A DNA stretch of 64,000 bases from contig CAVXNB010000004.1 in the NCBI GenBank assembly GCA_963763085.1, positions 1-64,000 on the forward strand, written 5' to 3'. The notes under the pieces are model-generated. The model had not been told where the DNA came from. It searched no databases and saw nothing but the letters and a program-made list of their open reading frames with translations. Below, in pieces: positions 1-8,015 of this stretch (its first letter is position 1; each line of letters opens with the position of its first letter). The stretch comes from CAVXNB01 sp963763085 (GTDB lineage: Bacteria; Actinomycetota; Acidimicrobiia; Acidimicrobiales; Bog-793). Position numbers and translations under genes: made by a program.

Positions 1-8
1 TCCACCAG

Positions 9-1305
9 ATGCTCGAAGAGATGGACCCGTCGCTCGAGCACAAGAACCGGGTGATGCCCGACGACAGAGCTCGTCGCCAAGAGGAGAACACTCACCCTCA
101 CCGAGATCGAAGGACGCTGCCGGGCACTCGAGTCGTTGGTGAGCTCGCTCCTCGAGGCGAGCCGTCGGTGCTGGAGGCCGAGGAGATGTCGGGCTATGAC
201 GGCTCGGCCGGCCTCGATGCCACGGTCGTCCCGCTCTACAGCCGCGGGCCATCCAAGGGTTCGGGGACCTGTGCGAGTGATCCCGACGGGGGCTGGTATG
301 TCCGCGACGGAGATCACCGCGAGGAAGAGGACCACAAGGGGCGCAGGCGCAGCAAGGTCGCCTGGGCGCTCGAGGCGACGATCGTCACCATGGCCCGCCA
401 ACCCGGTGCGGCTCCTCGGCACCCGAACCTCGCCGTCGGGCTCATCATGGCCCGCCCGGGCGAGGACCCGGGCAGCGTCGGCGTGCGGGCGCTCGCCTCG
501 CTCGCTTCTCGCGGCTACAAGCCCGGGTTCTTAGGCGCCGACCGCGGCTACACCCAGGTGCTGGCCGAGCACTTCCACCTGCCGGTGCGGGCCATCGGCT
601 ACCGGATCGTCATGGACTACAAACAGAACGACCTCGGCCGCCAGGCGAACTCGGGCGGGGCGGTGCTCGTCGACGGGTGCTTCTACTGCCCGGCGATGCC
701 AGAAGCGCTCGTGTCGGTGAGCGGTGACAACCGGGCGGGGACGATCGACGAGGCGACGTTCACCGCCCACATCAGGGCGCGGGCTTCTTATCGCCTCGTG
801 CGCAAGTCCGGGCCGGACAACGACGGGTACGAGCGCTACTCCTGCCCGGCCGTCGGCGGCCACCCGCACGTCGTCTGTCCCCTCCGACCAACCTCGTCAG
901 CAGCAGTCGGCAAGATCCCGGTGCTCTCCGCACCTCTGCAGCCGCCGAAGGTCTGCACCCAGCAGGCGATCACGATCGCCCCCGACATCGGGGCGCGCCA
1001 CCGCCAGGAGCTCGCTTTCGGGACCGAGGAATGGGCCCGGGTCTATGCCACCTGCCGCAACACGATCGAGGGCTGGAACGGCTATGTGAAAGACGCCGCG
1101 CATGAGGACCTCGCCGAGCCGTCACGACGACGCGTGCGCGGCATCGCCGCCCAGAGCATCTTCTGCGCTTTCCTGCTGATGGCCCGCCAACCTCCGCAAG
1201 ATCAGGGCTTACCGCGAGCTTGTCGCCGACCAGCGCACCAGTCAGATCGCCGAGCGGGCACGCCGGCGGCGCATGAGTATCGCCGATTACCGCGGCCCTC
1301 CCTAG
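9..1305 (+). pseudogene. DDE transposase, frameshifted (copy 1)
   Basis: Remnant of a DDE-type insertion-sequence transposase. The core is readable in one frame: a first Asp in LDATVVPLYS, a second in GADRGYTQ, a YCPA.P segment, and a Glu in NTIEGWNGY. Near base 1185 one extra base moves the frame; the natural C-terminus (NLRKIRAYRELVADQR) then runs in the next frame to a TAG at 1303-1305. The N-terminal part also looks mixed: a helical stretch (LTEIEGRCRALESLV) lies in another frame before about base 155. Its YCPA.P region and DGYER/CP segment match the transposase at 2928, so the two are relatives. The 5' end is uncertain and may lie outside the window. The element family was not assigned; decay or assembly indels could both explain the shifts. 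Confidence 0.7.
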
Positions 1306-1454
1306 CGCCGACACGCTCGGCGGCCAGGATCGACGCCGGTGAACCGGCGCGCCCTTTGCCGGGCTTACGCGCTCTGACCGCACCCCGGACGTCGTCGGCG
1401 GCAGTGATACAGCCTTGGTGCATGCTGGCGGGGCGTTTGGTGAGAGTTTTGTCG

Positions 1455-1476
1455 TTGAGGAAGGGTCACTTTTGTC
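1455..1476. other. 7-bp-stem hairpin in the spacer after transposase copy 1
   Basis: The 287-bp stretch 1306-1592 has no supported gene. It contains a hairpin with arms GGGTCAC and GTGACCC around an 8-base loop. There is no following T-tract, so it is not a clear terminator; it may belong to an insertion-sequence end. No terminal inverted repeats could be matched by eye. Confidence 0.3.
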
Positions 1477-1592
1477 GGTGACCCGAGGAGGAGAGGTCTT
1501 CACAAGTGCCTCTGACCTGCCCGAGCGTGGTGACTTGGAGACGCTGATCACGCTTTAGCTCCCTGGCGACCACACTTCGTCCACAGGGGGTC

Positions 1593-1976
1593 TCAGGATC
1601 GGCGGGAAGTCCGTTCGTCGGCTTCGAGGGCGGCCACGCCGAGAGCCTCGAGTCTCGCGACGAGCTCTCGGAGGCGCCGGTCGTTGTCGATCCAGACGCG
1701 GTACTCACCGGCCTGGTCCCCGCTCAGCCAGCGGCCGACGGTCTTCGCCGCGACCTTGCGGGTCCAGTGCCAATAAGGCCCGTGCAGCTTCGGCGGATCG
1801 CCGTGACAGGCGCAGTTGTCCCGCCCACAACGAGTGCGACGTTCGCCGATCGATCCCGGCAGGACACGGCCGCTGCGGGCGATCTCGGCCAGCTCTTTTG
1901 CTATCTGAGCCGCCTCGGCGCGCTGGCGAGCGTCCACACCTGAAGCCTGCCAGGGGGGATCCACCATCTCGGTCAT
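1593..1976 (-). CDS. Small transposon-associated Cys-motif protein (DUF6788-like)
   Basis: A 127-residue basic protein. The middle carries a C-x4-C-x-C motif (RCGRDNCACHGD) followed by HGPYWHWTRKVAAKTV and a helical C-terminus rich in Arg and Leu. This layout matches small proteins I know as DUF6788, often found next to transposases in actinobacteria (family call from memory). The cysteines and His suggest a possible metal-binding knuckle, which is inference. It is divergent from the recombinase-like gene starting at 1998, only 21 bp away, so the two probably share a promoter region. Its reading frame is intact, unlike its neighbours. The molecular role is unknown. Confidence 0.6.
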   Translation of the reverse strand: MTEMVDPPWQASGVDARQRAEAAQIAKELAEIARSGRVLPGSIGERRTRCGRDNCACHGDPPKLHGPYWHWTRKVAAKTVGRWLSGDQAGEYRVWIDNDRRLRELVARLEALGVAALEADERTSRRS

Positions 1977-1997
1977 ATCCTACGGTATATCTACCTT

Positions 1998-2901
1998 ATG
2001 ATCGAGTCCGGGCCGGCGCTTGCTCTCGAGGTAATCGCCACCTGGTCGCCGAGGCGGCGCTCGGAGCAGGCGACCGTGTTCGCGAAAGTCGTCGTGGCCG
2101 AGGTGGCCCCGAAAGGTCCTGCTCGGGCACGGGCGCTGTTGTTGGCCTGCTCGGGGTTTGCCGACTGGGGCCTTGCGGTCGGGATAGAGCCGAACCTTTC
2201 CTCGCTGTTCAACGAGGCGGTGATCGAGCGTCACGTCGCGACAGCCATGTCAGGTGACCCGCCTTCGTCCCGGCGCACGAGGCGGGCCAACCTTCGCTTT
2301 GTCGCAAGAGCACTCAAGATGCCGCTTTGGCCGGACCCGTCCCCGATCGGGCGGGGAGGCCCTGCAGCCCCGTACTCACCAGAGGAGATCAGAGGCCTAC
2401 TTCGCCCTCGCCCGGCGCCAGATCACCGCCAGGCGCCGGGCCATGGAAGCGATGCTGTGCCTCGGGCTCGGGGCCGGCCTCGACGGGGTGGACATGAGGT
2501 ATGTCACGGGCCGCCACGTGATCGCCCGCTCGGGCGGCCTGGTCGTTGACGTCGAGGGGACCCGGGCCCGTGTCGTGCCCGTGCTCAGTCGGTATCAGGC
2601 GATGCTCGGCGTGTGCGCCGAGTTCTCCGGTGATTCCTACCTGGTCGGCGGCGTTGTCCCGACGCGAAAGAACGTCACCACCCCCGTGCTCGCCCGGGCG
2701 AGTGGCGGCGTCGGCCTGAAGCGTCTTTCTGTCTCGAGGCTGCGCTCGACCTGGCTCGCCGAGCACCTGGAGCGCCTCGGCCTGCACGGTCTGTTGGATG
2801 CCGCCGGGCTCAAGTCGTCCCAACGCCTGTTCGACCTCGCCTGTTCGATCCCCGCCATGAGCGAGTCCGAGCTCGTCGTCCTCCTCGGAGGAGCGAGCTG
2901 A
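1998..2901 (+). pseudogene. Tyrosine-recombinase-like protein, one frameshift
   Basis: Joining the frame from 1998 to about 2393 with the frame from about 2396 to 2901 restores one protein of roughly 300 residues; a single extra G in AGAGGCC explains the break. The N-terminal half looks like a helical core-binding domain (VFAKVVVAEVAPKG). The C-terminal half has a recombinase-like pattern: AMLCLGLGAGLDGVDMRY, then VVPVLSRYQ, then SRLRSTWLAEHL, then AAGLKSSQRLF. It departs from active enzymes: the first catalytic Arg position lacks Arg, and Phe sits about where the nucleophilic Tyr is expected. It may be a non-catalytic partner of the transposase just downstream. Confidence is moderate because similarity was judged by eye only. 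Confidence 0.5.
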
Positions 2902-2927
2902 GCTCGCGCCTTTCCCGCCTCGAGTCC

Positions 2928-4480
2928 GTGCTCTTCGACTCGGGCGTGGCCGAGATGTTGGACAAGGCACTGCCGACTGCCGGCCCTCGCCGGCAGCTCG
3001 GGGCCCACACGGTGTTGGTCGGCCTCTTGCTGTCGGTCACCACCGCCAAGGTGGCCCACCTCGCGTCTGGTTACCGGGCCCTTTGCGACCTGCCCATCTC
3101 AGACCAGCTACGCCTCGGTGTGGCCCGACACACTCCGAACGGGCTGCGCACAGCCAGCTACCGGCAATTCGAGCACAGCTTCTCGGTCATGATGGCGCCG
3201 ATCGACCCGAGCCCTGTGCCCTCGTTTCGGGGTGTGGCACCTGGCGGGCGTGCCGAGCACTTGGCAAAGCGACGCAAAGGGGTCGAGTCCGCCGTCAAAC
3301 AAGCCATGCTCGTCGCACTCACCGACGCCATCTTGGAGGCGAGCGTGCCCGAGCCCGAGAGAGCCCGGCGCTGCTTGGCTGTCGACTGGACCGATCACGA
3401 GACCTGGGGCCGCCCGAAAGACAAACAGAGCGGCCAGATCTCCGCTGACCCCGATGCGGCCTGGGGACACGCCAAGCGCAATGCCCCCGGTGCGAAAGAC
3501 GGGCTGTTCTTCGGCTACTACGCCCAGGTCGTCGTCATGGCACCCGAAGAAGGCTCAAAGGGCGACCCTGAGTTCATCTGGCGGGTGGTGCTGAAAAGCG
3601 CCAGCGTCGAGCCCGCAGACGAGATGGTCGGGCTGCTGGAGCGCATGGCCGGCACCGGTGCGGGCCCGAGCGACGTCCTCGCAGACTGCGGCTACTCGTT
3701 CAAGACCGGCTTCGCCACGCGACTGCGAAGGATCGGGGCCGAGCCTGTCATGGACCTGCACCCGTTCGACCGCGGGCCGAAGGGCACCTTCGAAGGAGCC
3801 GTCTGTGCGAACGGGAGTCTCTACTGCCCGGCGGTGCCGGACCGCCTCTTGTCGCTCGGACCACTCGAACGGGGCGCCGCAACTCGCGTCGTGCTTGACC
3901 ACGACCGATCCTGTGGCGAGCTCGATCGCTACCGGTTCGCTCCGCCTGCAAGGACCCGACGAGGACGGCTACGAGCCGCGTCCTGTGCCCCGCCGCGGCC
4001 GGCAAGCTCAGATGCCCTCTGGTCGAGTCGTCCCTCACCTTGTCCTTTGTCCGCCCGAGCGTCACCGATCCACCTTTGTTACCGCCACGATGCTGTCGCC
4101 AGCGAAGCATCACCGTGCCGCCGAACGTCAACGACAAGACCCGCCAAAAGCACCCCTACCCGAGCCCGGCGCATCGGCGCTCCTATGCCCGTCGGACCGT
4201 GGCCGAGCGCGCGTATGCCCGCCTGGCCGATCCGGCCGGGGAAGGCATCCGCCGCGGCTGGTGCCGCCTGTTCGGCACGGCGAAGAACGCCCTCATGTAC
4301 ACACTCGCAGCTGTCGCGCAGAACATTCGCATCGAACAGTCCCGCCAACGCCGAGAGCAGGCCGAGGTCCGACGGGCCGCATCAGGGGCTGTCGGTCAAC
4401 GAAGGCGCCGGCGCCGGCGCCACGAGCCGAGCCCGCCAAGCGAACCTCTCCTGAGCGACGGACCGGCTGTCCCCGGCTAG
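2928..4480 (+). pseudogene. DDE transposase, two frameshifts (copy 2)
   Basis: DDE transposase of about 515 residues once two extra bases are ignored. The first frame gives VDWTDHETWG (first Asp) and DVLADCGYS (second Asp), then YCPAVPDRLL. Near 3948 the frame moves to give LQGPDEDGYE, and near 3986 it moves again to give RVLCPAAAGKLRCPL and SITVPPNV. The C-terminal AERAYARLADPAGEG, supplying a candidate catalytic Glu, ends at a TAG at 4478-4480. The open frame extends upstream of the GTG at 2928 (ELSSRLSRLES) toward the recombinase-like stop at 2899-2901, so the true start may overlap that gene. It resembles the remnant at 9-1305. Decay or assembly error are both possible. Confidence 0.7.
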
Positions 4481-4495
4481 GAGAATCCGCCGTCA

Positions 4496-4512
4496 ACGCA
4501 CCTCCGGTGCGT
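4496..4512. repeat. Short inverted repeat after transposase copy 2
   Basis: Arms ACGCACC and GGTGCGT are separated by TCC, 16 bp past the transposase stop. It could be part of an element end or a weak terminator. The rest of 4513-4680 up to the tRNA shows no gene. Confidence 0.3.
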
Positions 4513-4680
4513 CATCGAGAGGCCAGACGGGACGAAGCTTGACTCGCCGCGCCGAGAGCCAGTGAGGAAGCCTCCGAAGGTGTTCGGCGCAGCCGTGCGG
4601 TCCTGAAATCCCCGGAAAAGGCCATGTTCACTGGTATCTTGTCGAACATAAGCGCCGGTTTCTTGTGAAGACTATGTCGG

Positions 4681-4751
4681 AGCGGGCGACGGGAATCGAA
4701 CCCGCGTTCTCAGCTTGGGAAGCTGATGTTCTGCCGCTGAACTACGCCCGC
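4681..4751 (-). tRNA. tRNA-Gly (anticodon CCC)
   Basis: On the minus strand the acceptor stem GCGGGCG (4751-4745) pairs with CGCCCGC (4688-4682). The D arm carries GTTCAGCGGCAGAAC. The anticodon stem-loop is CAGC-TTCCCAA-GCTG with CCC in the loop, and the T arm reads CGGGTTCGATTCCCG. The discriminator base is U and CCA is not encoded. The gene is 71 nt long. It sits at the border between the transposon-rich left end and the conserved chromosome. Confidence 0.95.
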
Positions 4752-4924
4752 GATGTTTGTCTCACGATAGCCGAGCAGCCCAAAGCGATCGCGAAGCGCC
4801 CCCACCCTGGTCCCACCCGTTGCGGACGGTGAGCAGCGAACTGCAGGCACCTCGAGCCGCTGATCCGCCACCGCTGTACAAGTAGGTTGGCTGACGCCTC
4901 ATCGTTTCTGAAGGGTGGGCTGAC

Positions 4925-5173
4925 GTGAAAATCTCCCGAAACACCTATACGGCCTACAGCATCGGATGTGCTGTGGTCTGGGCGATCATCCTGGTTGTCG
5001 TTGGAGCGACCGCGAGCGAGGAGACGAAGGAGAGGATCCAGACAGTCGCCAATGGTTGGGCCTTGGGTTGGATGTCCGCCTCGATCGCAAGGTATGTGTA
5101 CCCACCACCCCGGAAGTGGACGCGACTTGCGGACGCCGATCACTCGACCCCGCCCTTCGACGTCTCCAGCTAG
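4925..5173 (+). CDS. Small single-span membrane protein
   Basis: An 82-residue protein starting at GTG behind a purine-rich AGGGTGGG. One clear hydrophobic segment (about residues 12-30, YSIGCAVVWAIILVVVGATA) is followed by a polar region, a second weakly hydrophobic stretch (GWALGWMSASIARYVYPPP) and a charged tail. The likely location is the cytoplasmic membrane. I do not recognise a function. It stands alone between tRNA-Gly and the convergent Rieske gene, whose stop is 21 bp away. Sequence style (KISRNTYTAYSIGC) looks like a conserved small protein rather than chance coding. Confidence 0.6.
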   Translation: MKISRNTYTAYSIGCAVVWAIILVVVGATASEETKERIQTVANGWALGWMSASIARYVYPPPRKWTRLADADHSTPPFDVSS

Positions 5174-5193
5174 CTCGTTTCCAGCCGCCGGCC

Positions 5194-6933
5194 TCACATC
5201 TCGTCGTACAGCGCCTCTCCCCGCCGCAGCCGCGTTGCGATCCGCACGACCTGCGGCAATTCGCGGCGTGTGGGCGTATGAGCAGCGAGGAACCTGCCCG
5301 TCCCCGCCAGGATGAGCGCCGCCTGCTCGGAGCCCTCGGGCCAGGACGCCACCTGGCGGACGGCGGCCTCGTAGGTCTGGAACCAGTGGAATTCGGCGTC
5401 CTCGGCCAGCAGTGCCTTGCCGAGCGCGGTCACCACGGCTGCCTGGTCGCCTCCGGACCTGAGCCAGCCGTAGACGATGGAACCCGCCTCGTCGACCATG
5501 CCCTCGCGGTCGAAGCAGGCGCTCAATTGCGACAGGTCCGGACGCTCCTCGGAACGCTGGCGGGTTCCGGGCAGGCGAGCGGCCGGCACGTTGAGGAAGC
5601 GGTCGAGATAGACCCTCATCGCCCCCTGGTACACGCCTCGCATCAACTCGGGCGTGGAGCTCCGGCCCACCATCTGGTGGACGGCGTTGGCGGACGTGAA
5701 GCCGTGGTGGACGACGTCCCAGTCGCCGTGGTCGTTCTGGGTGTGGAACCGGGTGAGCCGGAGCGCCGCCGCGTAGGCGACCGCACGCGCCAGCTCCTCC
5801 GCGCTCGCGCCGTTCGCGGCCGCCACGTCGAGAGCGGCGACGATCTCCCCCGGATCGTCGCCGAGGACGGCCCACGCCAAGCCGTCGACATCCTGAGCAT
5901 CGGCGCCGGCCCGCCCTTCCGCACCGGGCCAGTGGTCCTCCGGTCTCTCCTGGCGGGCGCTCAGCAGCTCGACCAGCGGGTCCGGGTGGCGCCATTCGCC
6001 GGTCTCCTCCGCCCGCGACGCGGCAGCCGTCTCGTGCGCGAGCGTGGTCAGGATCGTGCCGGCCTGGTCCCACCCGAGATGGTCCAGGATCTCGAAGGCC
6101 TTGTTCGTGAAATCGATCGTGTGGCCTTCGTCGACGAAGAGGTGATCGGTGACGGCCGCGCCCATGAGTGCAGCCATCTCGGAGCTCGCCGAACCGCTCG
6201 CTGCGGCCGTGGCGAGGACACGCTCGGCCGCGTCGCCGTTGCGGGTGTCGACGAAACGCCGGTACCACGACGTGAGCCGGTCGGCCGGGAGCGCCGTTTC
6301 GAGAGGCCTGAGCGGAAAGCGCGGCGGCCGCCCGACCGTGTCGCGGGAGACGAACACGAGGCCGTGCACCAGCGCCAGCGCCCGGTCGGCCGGGTCGAGC
6401 CGGCCGAGAACGTTCGCCATCGCGGTCAGGACGGTCAGTCCCGAGCCCCATCCGGCCTCGCGGTTGCGGACGCCGAAGTCGACGCCCGCCCGGATCGCCG
6501 CCAGCGCTCCTTCGTCCGGGCCGAGCACCTCGAACAGGCCCAGCACCGCCTTGGCCATGACGAGGGTGAACCCTTGCTCGAGTCCTTCTTCGAGCCGGTG
6601 CAGATGATGGCCCGCAGGGTCGGCACGGGGCCGGAGGACGACGATGACGTCGCTGCCCTCGAATTCCACCCCGTGGGCGCTCACGTCGTCCGCGAACGGG
6701 TCGAGCGTGCCCCCCGAAGCCAGGTCGAAGCGGGCGTGGTGCCAGTGGCAGGTCAGGAGGCCGTTCTCGACGCTGCCCCGGTGCAGCGGGAAGCCCATGT
6801 GGGGACAGCGGTCGTCGACGGCGAAGGCCTGACCGTCGCTCCAGAAGACGCAGACCGGCTGCGACCCGACTTTCCCGGTCAGGCATCCCTTCGCCTGCAG
6901 CTCGTCGATGGTGCCGACTCGGCTCCGTTGCAC
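5194..6933 (-). CDS. Rieske [2Fe-2S] protein with large helical C-terminal domain
   Basis: A 579-residue protein starting at GTG with GGAGGG about 8 bp upstream. Residues 1-105 form a Rieske ferredoxin domain: CPHMGF and, 17 residues on, CHWHHARF supply the two Cys and two His ligands of a [2Fe-2S] cluster. The remaining 470 residues are helical, with repeated His and Asp (RFHTQNDHGDWDVVHHGFT, DEGHTIDFTNKAFE). The C-terminal part recalls questin-oxidase-like proteins, but this is only an impression. No signal peptide is seen, so it is cytoplasmic. The Rieske domain probably passes electrons to the helical domain; the substrate is unknown. It is divergent from the dehydratase gene at 7020. Confidence 0.75.
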   Translation of the reverse strand: MQRSRVGTIDELQAKGCLTGKVGSQPVCVFWSDGQAFAVDDRCPHMGFPLHRGSVENGLLTCHWHHARFDLASGGTLDPFADDVSAHGVEFEGSDVIVVLRPRADPAGHHLHRLEEGLEQGFTLVMAKAVLGLFEVLGPDEGALAAIRAGVDFGVRNREAGWGSGLTVLTAMANVLGRLDPADRALALVHGLVFVSRDTVGRPPRFPLRPLETALPADRLTSWYRRFVDTRNGDAAERVLATAAASGSASSEMAALMGAAVTDHLFVDEGHTIDFTNKAFEILDHLGWDQAGTILTTLAHETAAASRAEETGEWRHPDPLVELLSARQERPEDHWPGAEGRAGADAQDVDGLAWAVLGDDPGEIVAALDVAAANGASAEELARAVAYAAALRLTRFHTQNDHGDWDVVHHGFTSANAVHQMVGRSSTPELMRGVYQGAMRVYLDRFLNVPAARLPGTRQRSEERPDLSQLSACFDREGMVDEAGSIVYGWLRSGGDQAAVVTALGKALLAEDAEFHWFQTYEAAVRQVASWPEGSEQAALILAGTGRFLAAHTPTRRELPQVVRIATRLRRGEALYDEM

Positions 6934-7019
6934 GTTTGTCCCTCCGGCTCATGGGATCTACCGTCACGGCAACCATAAGAGATGAACCTTCGTTGAGCTC
7001 AAGGGAGTCGCGACAAGAG

Positions 7020-7979
7020 ATGGTTGACCCACCCGGGACGACCCGCGCCGTACGGACACCCACGTCCGCCGATCTCGCAGCGGCGTGGCAGGTCGTGCGC
7101 GAAATCCTCCCGCCCACCCCGCTCGTGTCGAGCCCGCTCGCGCCGGACAGCTTCCTGAAGCTGGAGACCTTCCAGCCGATCGGGGCGTTCAAGGTGCGCG
7201 GCGCCCTCGCCGCGATCTCTGCGCTGGAAGAGGGCCGGCGGGTCGTGACGGCGAGTGCGGGCAATCACGGGCTCGGCGTCGCCTGGGCGGCGGCGCGACT
7301 CGGGCGATCGGCGACGGTCGTCGTCCCCGAGCGCGCATCGCCGGCGAAGGTGGCGGCGCTGCGCGCCTATCCGGTCGAGCTCATCGAGCACGGCGCCGGC
7401 TACGACGATGCCGAGGCCTACGCACTGGAGCTCGGCGCACGCGACGGAGCAGCCTTCGTCTCGCCCTACAACGACCCGTTCGTCATCGCCGGCCAGGGCA
7501 CGATCGGCTTGGAGCTGGACCACCAGAGCGACGGCGAGCTGACCGTCGTCGCCTCGGTCGGCGGCGGCGGCCTCCTTTCGGGCCTGGCGCTCTGGGCGCG
7601 CACCCGGGAAGGGATTCATCTCGCCGGCGTGGAGTCGAGTGTGACCGGCACGGTCTCGGCGGCGATCGCAGCCGGCCGGATCGAACACGTGCCGATAGGT
7701 CCCACGATCGCCGACGGCCTTTCCGGGAACCTCGAGCCGGGATCGGTCACCCCCGCGATGCTTGCCGATGTCCCGCTCGTGTCCGTTGACGACTCGGAGA
7801 TTCGAATGGCCATGCGCTGGCTGTTCGCCAACCACGGCCTCGTCGCAGAAGGCGCCGGCGCCGCAGCCGTCGCCGCCGTGCTCGCCGGCAAGATCGAGCC
7901 GGCCGGTCAGCTCGTCGTCGTCATCTCCGGCCGCAACATCGCCGCCGACCGCTACGCGGACGTCTTGCGGGAACCCTGA
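7020..7979 (+). CDS. Threonine/serine dehydratase-like PLP enzyme
   Basis: A 319-residue fold-type II PLP enzyme. PIGAFKVRGA contains the Schiff-base Lys, TASAGNHGLG binds the substrate carboxylate, and SVGGGGLLSG is the phosphate-binding glycine loop. This matches the threonine ammonia-lyase / serine dehydratase / serine racemase group, converting threonine or serine to a 2-oxo acid and ammonia. No C-terminal ACT domain is present, so a biosynthetic allosterically regulated IlvA is less likely than a catabolic enzyme. The ATG at 7020 is preferred over an in-frame start at 6936 because the extra 28 residues look unstructured. Exact substrate is not determined by sequence. Confidence 0.85.
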   Translation: MVDPPGTTRAVRTPTSADLAAAWQVVREILPPTPLVSSPLAPDSFLKLETFQPIGAFKVRGALAAISALEEGRRVVTASAGNHGLGVAWAAARLGRSATVVVPERASPAKVAALRAYPVELIEHGAGYDDAEAYALELGARDGAAFVSPYNDPFVIAGQGTIGLELDHQSDGELTVVASVGGGGLLSGLALWARTREGIHLAGVESSVTGTVSAAIAAGRIEHVPIGPTIADGLSGNLEPGSVTPAMLADVPLVSVDDSEIRMAMRWLFANHGLVAEGAGAAAVAAVLAGKIEPAGQLVVVISGRNIAADRYADVLREP

Positions 7980-8015
7980 CCCGCGCCGCCGGCGACTGCC
8001 ACGGCGCAGCCCGCT

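Noticed and set aside
1..4500. Terminal inverted repeats and target duplications of the transposons
   Set aside because: None could be matched by eye within the window; element ends are therefore not called.
4742..7264. 840-residue minus-strand frame crossing tRNA-Gly and the Rieske gene
   Set aside because: It is out of frame with the Rieske protein and covers a tRNA; the 5194-6933 frame contains the real domain.
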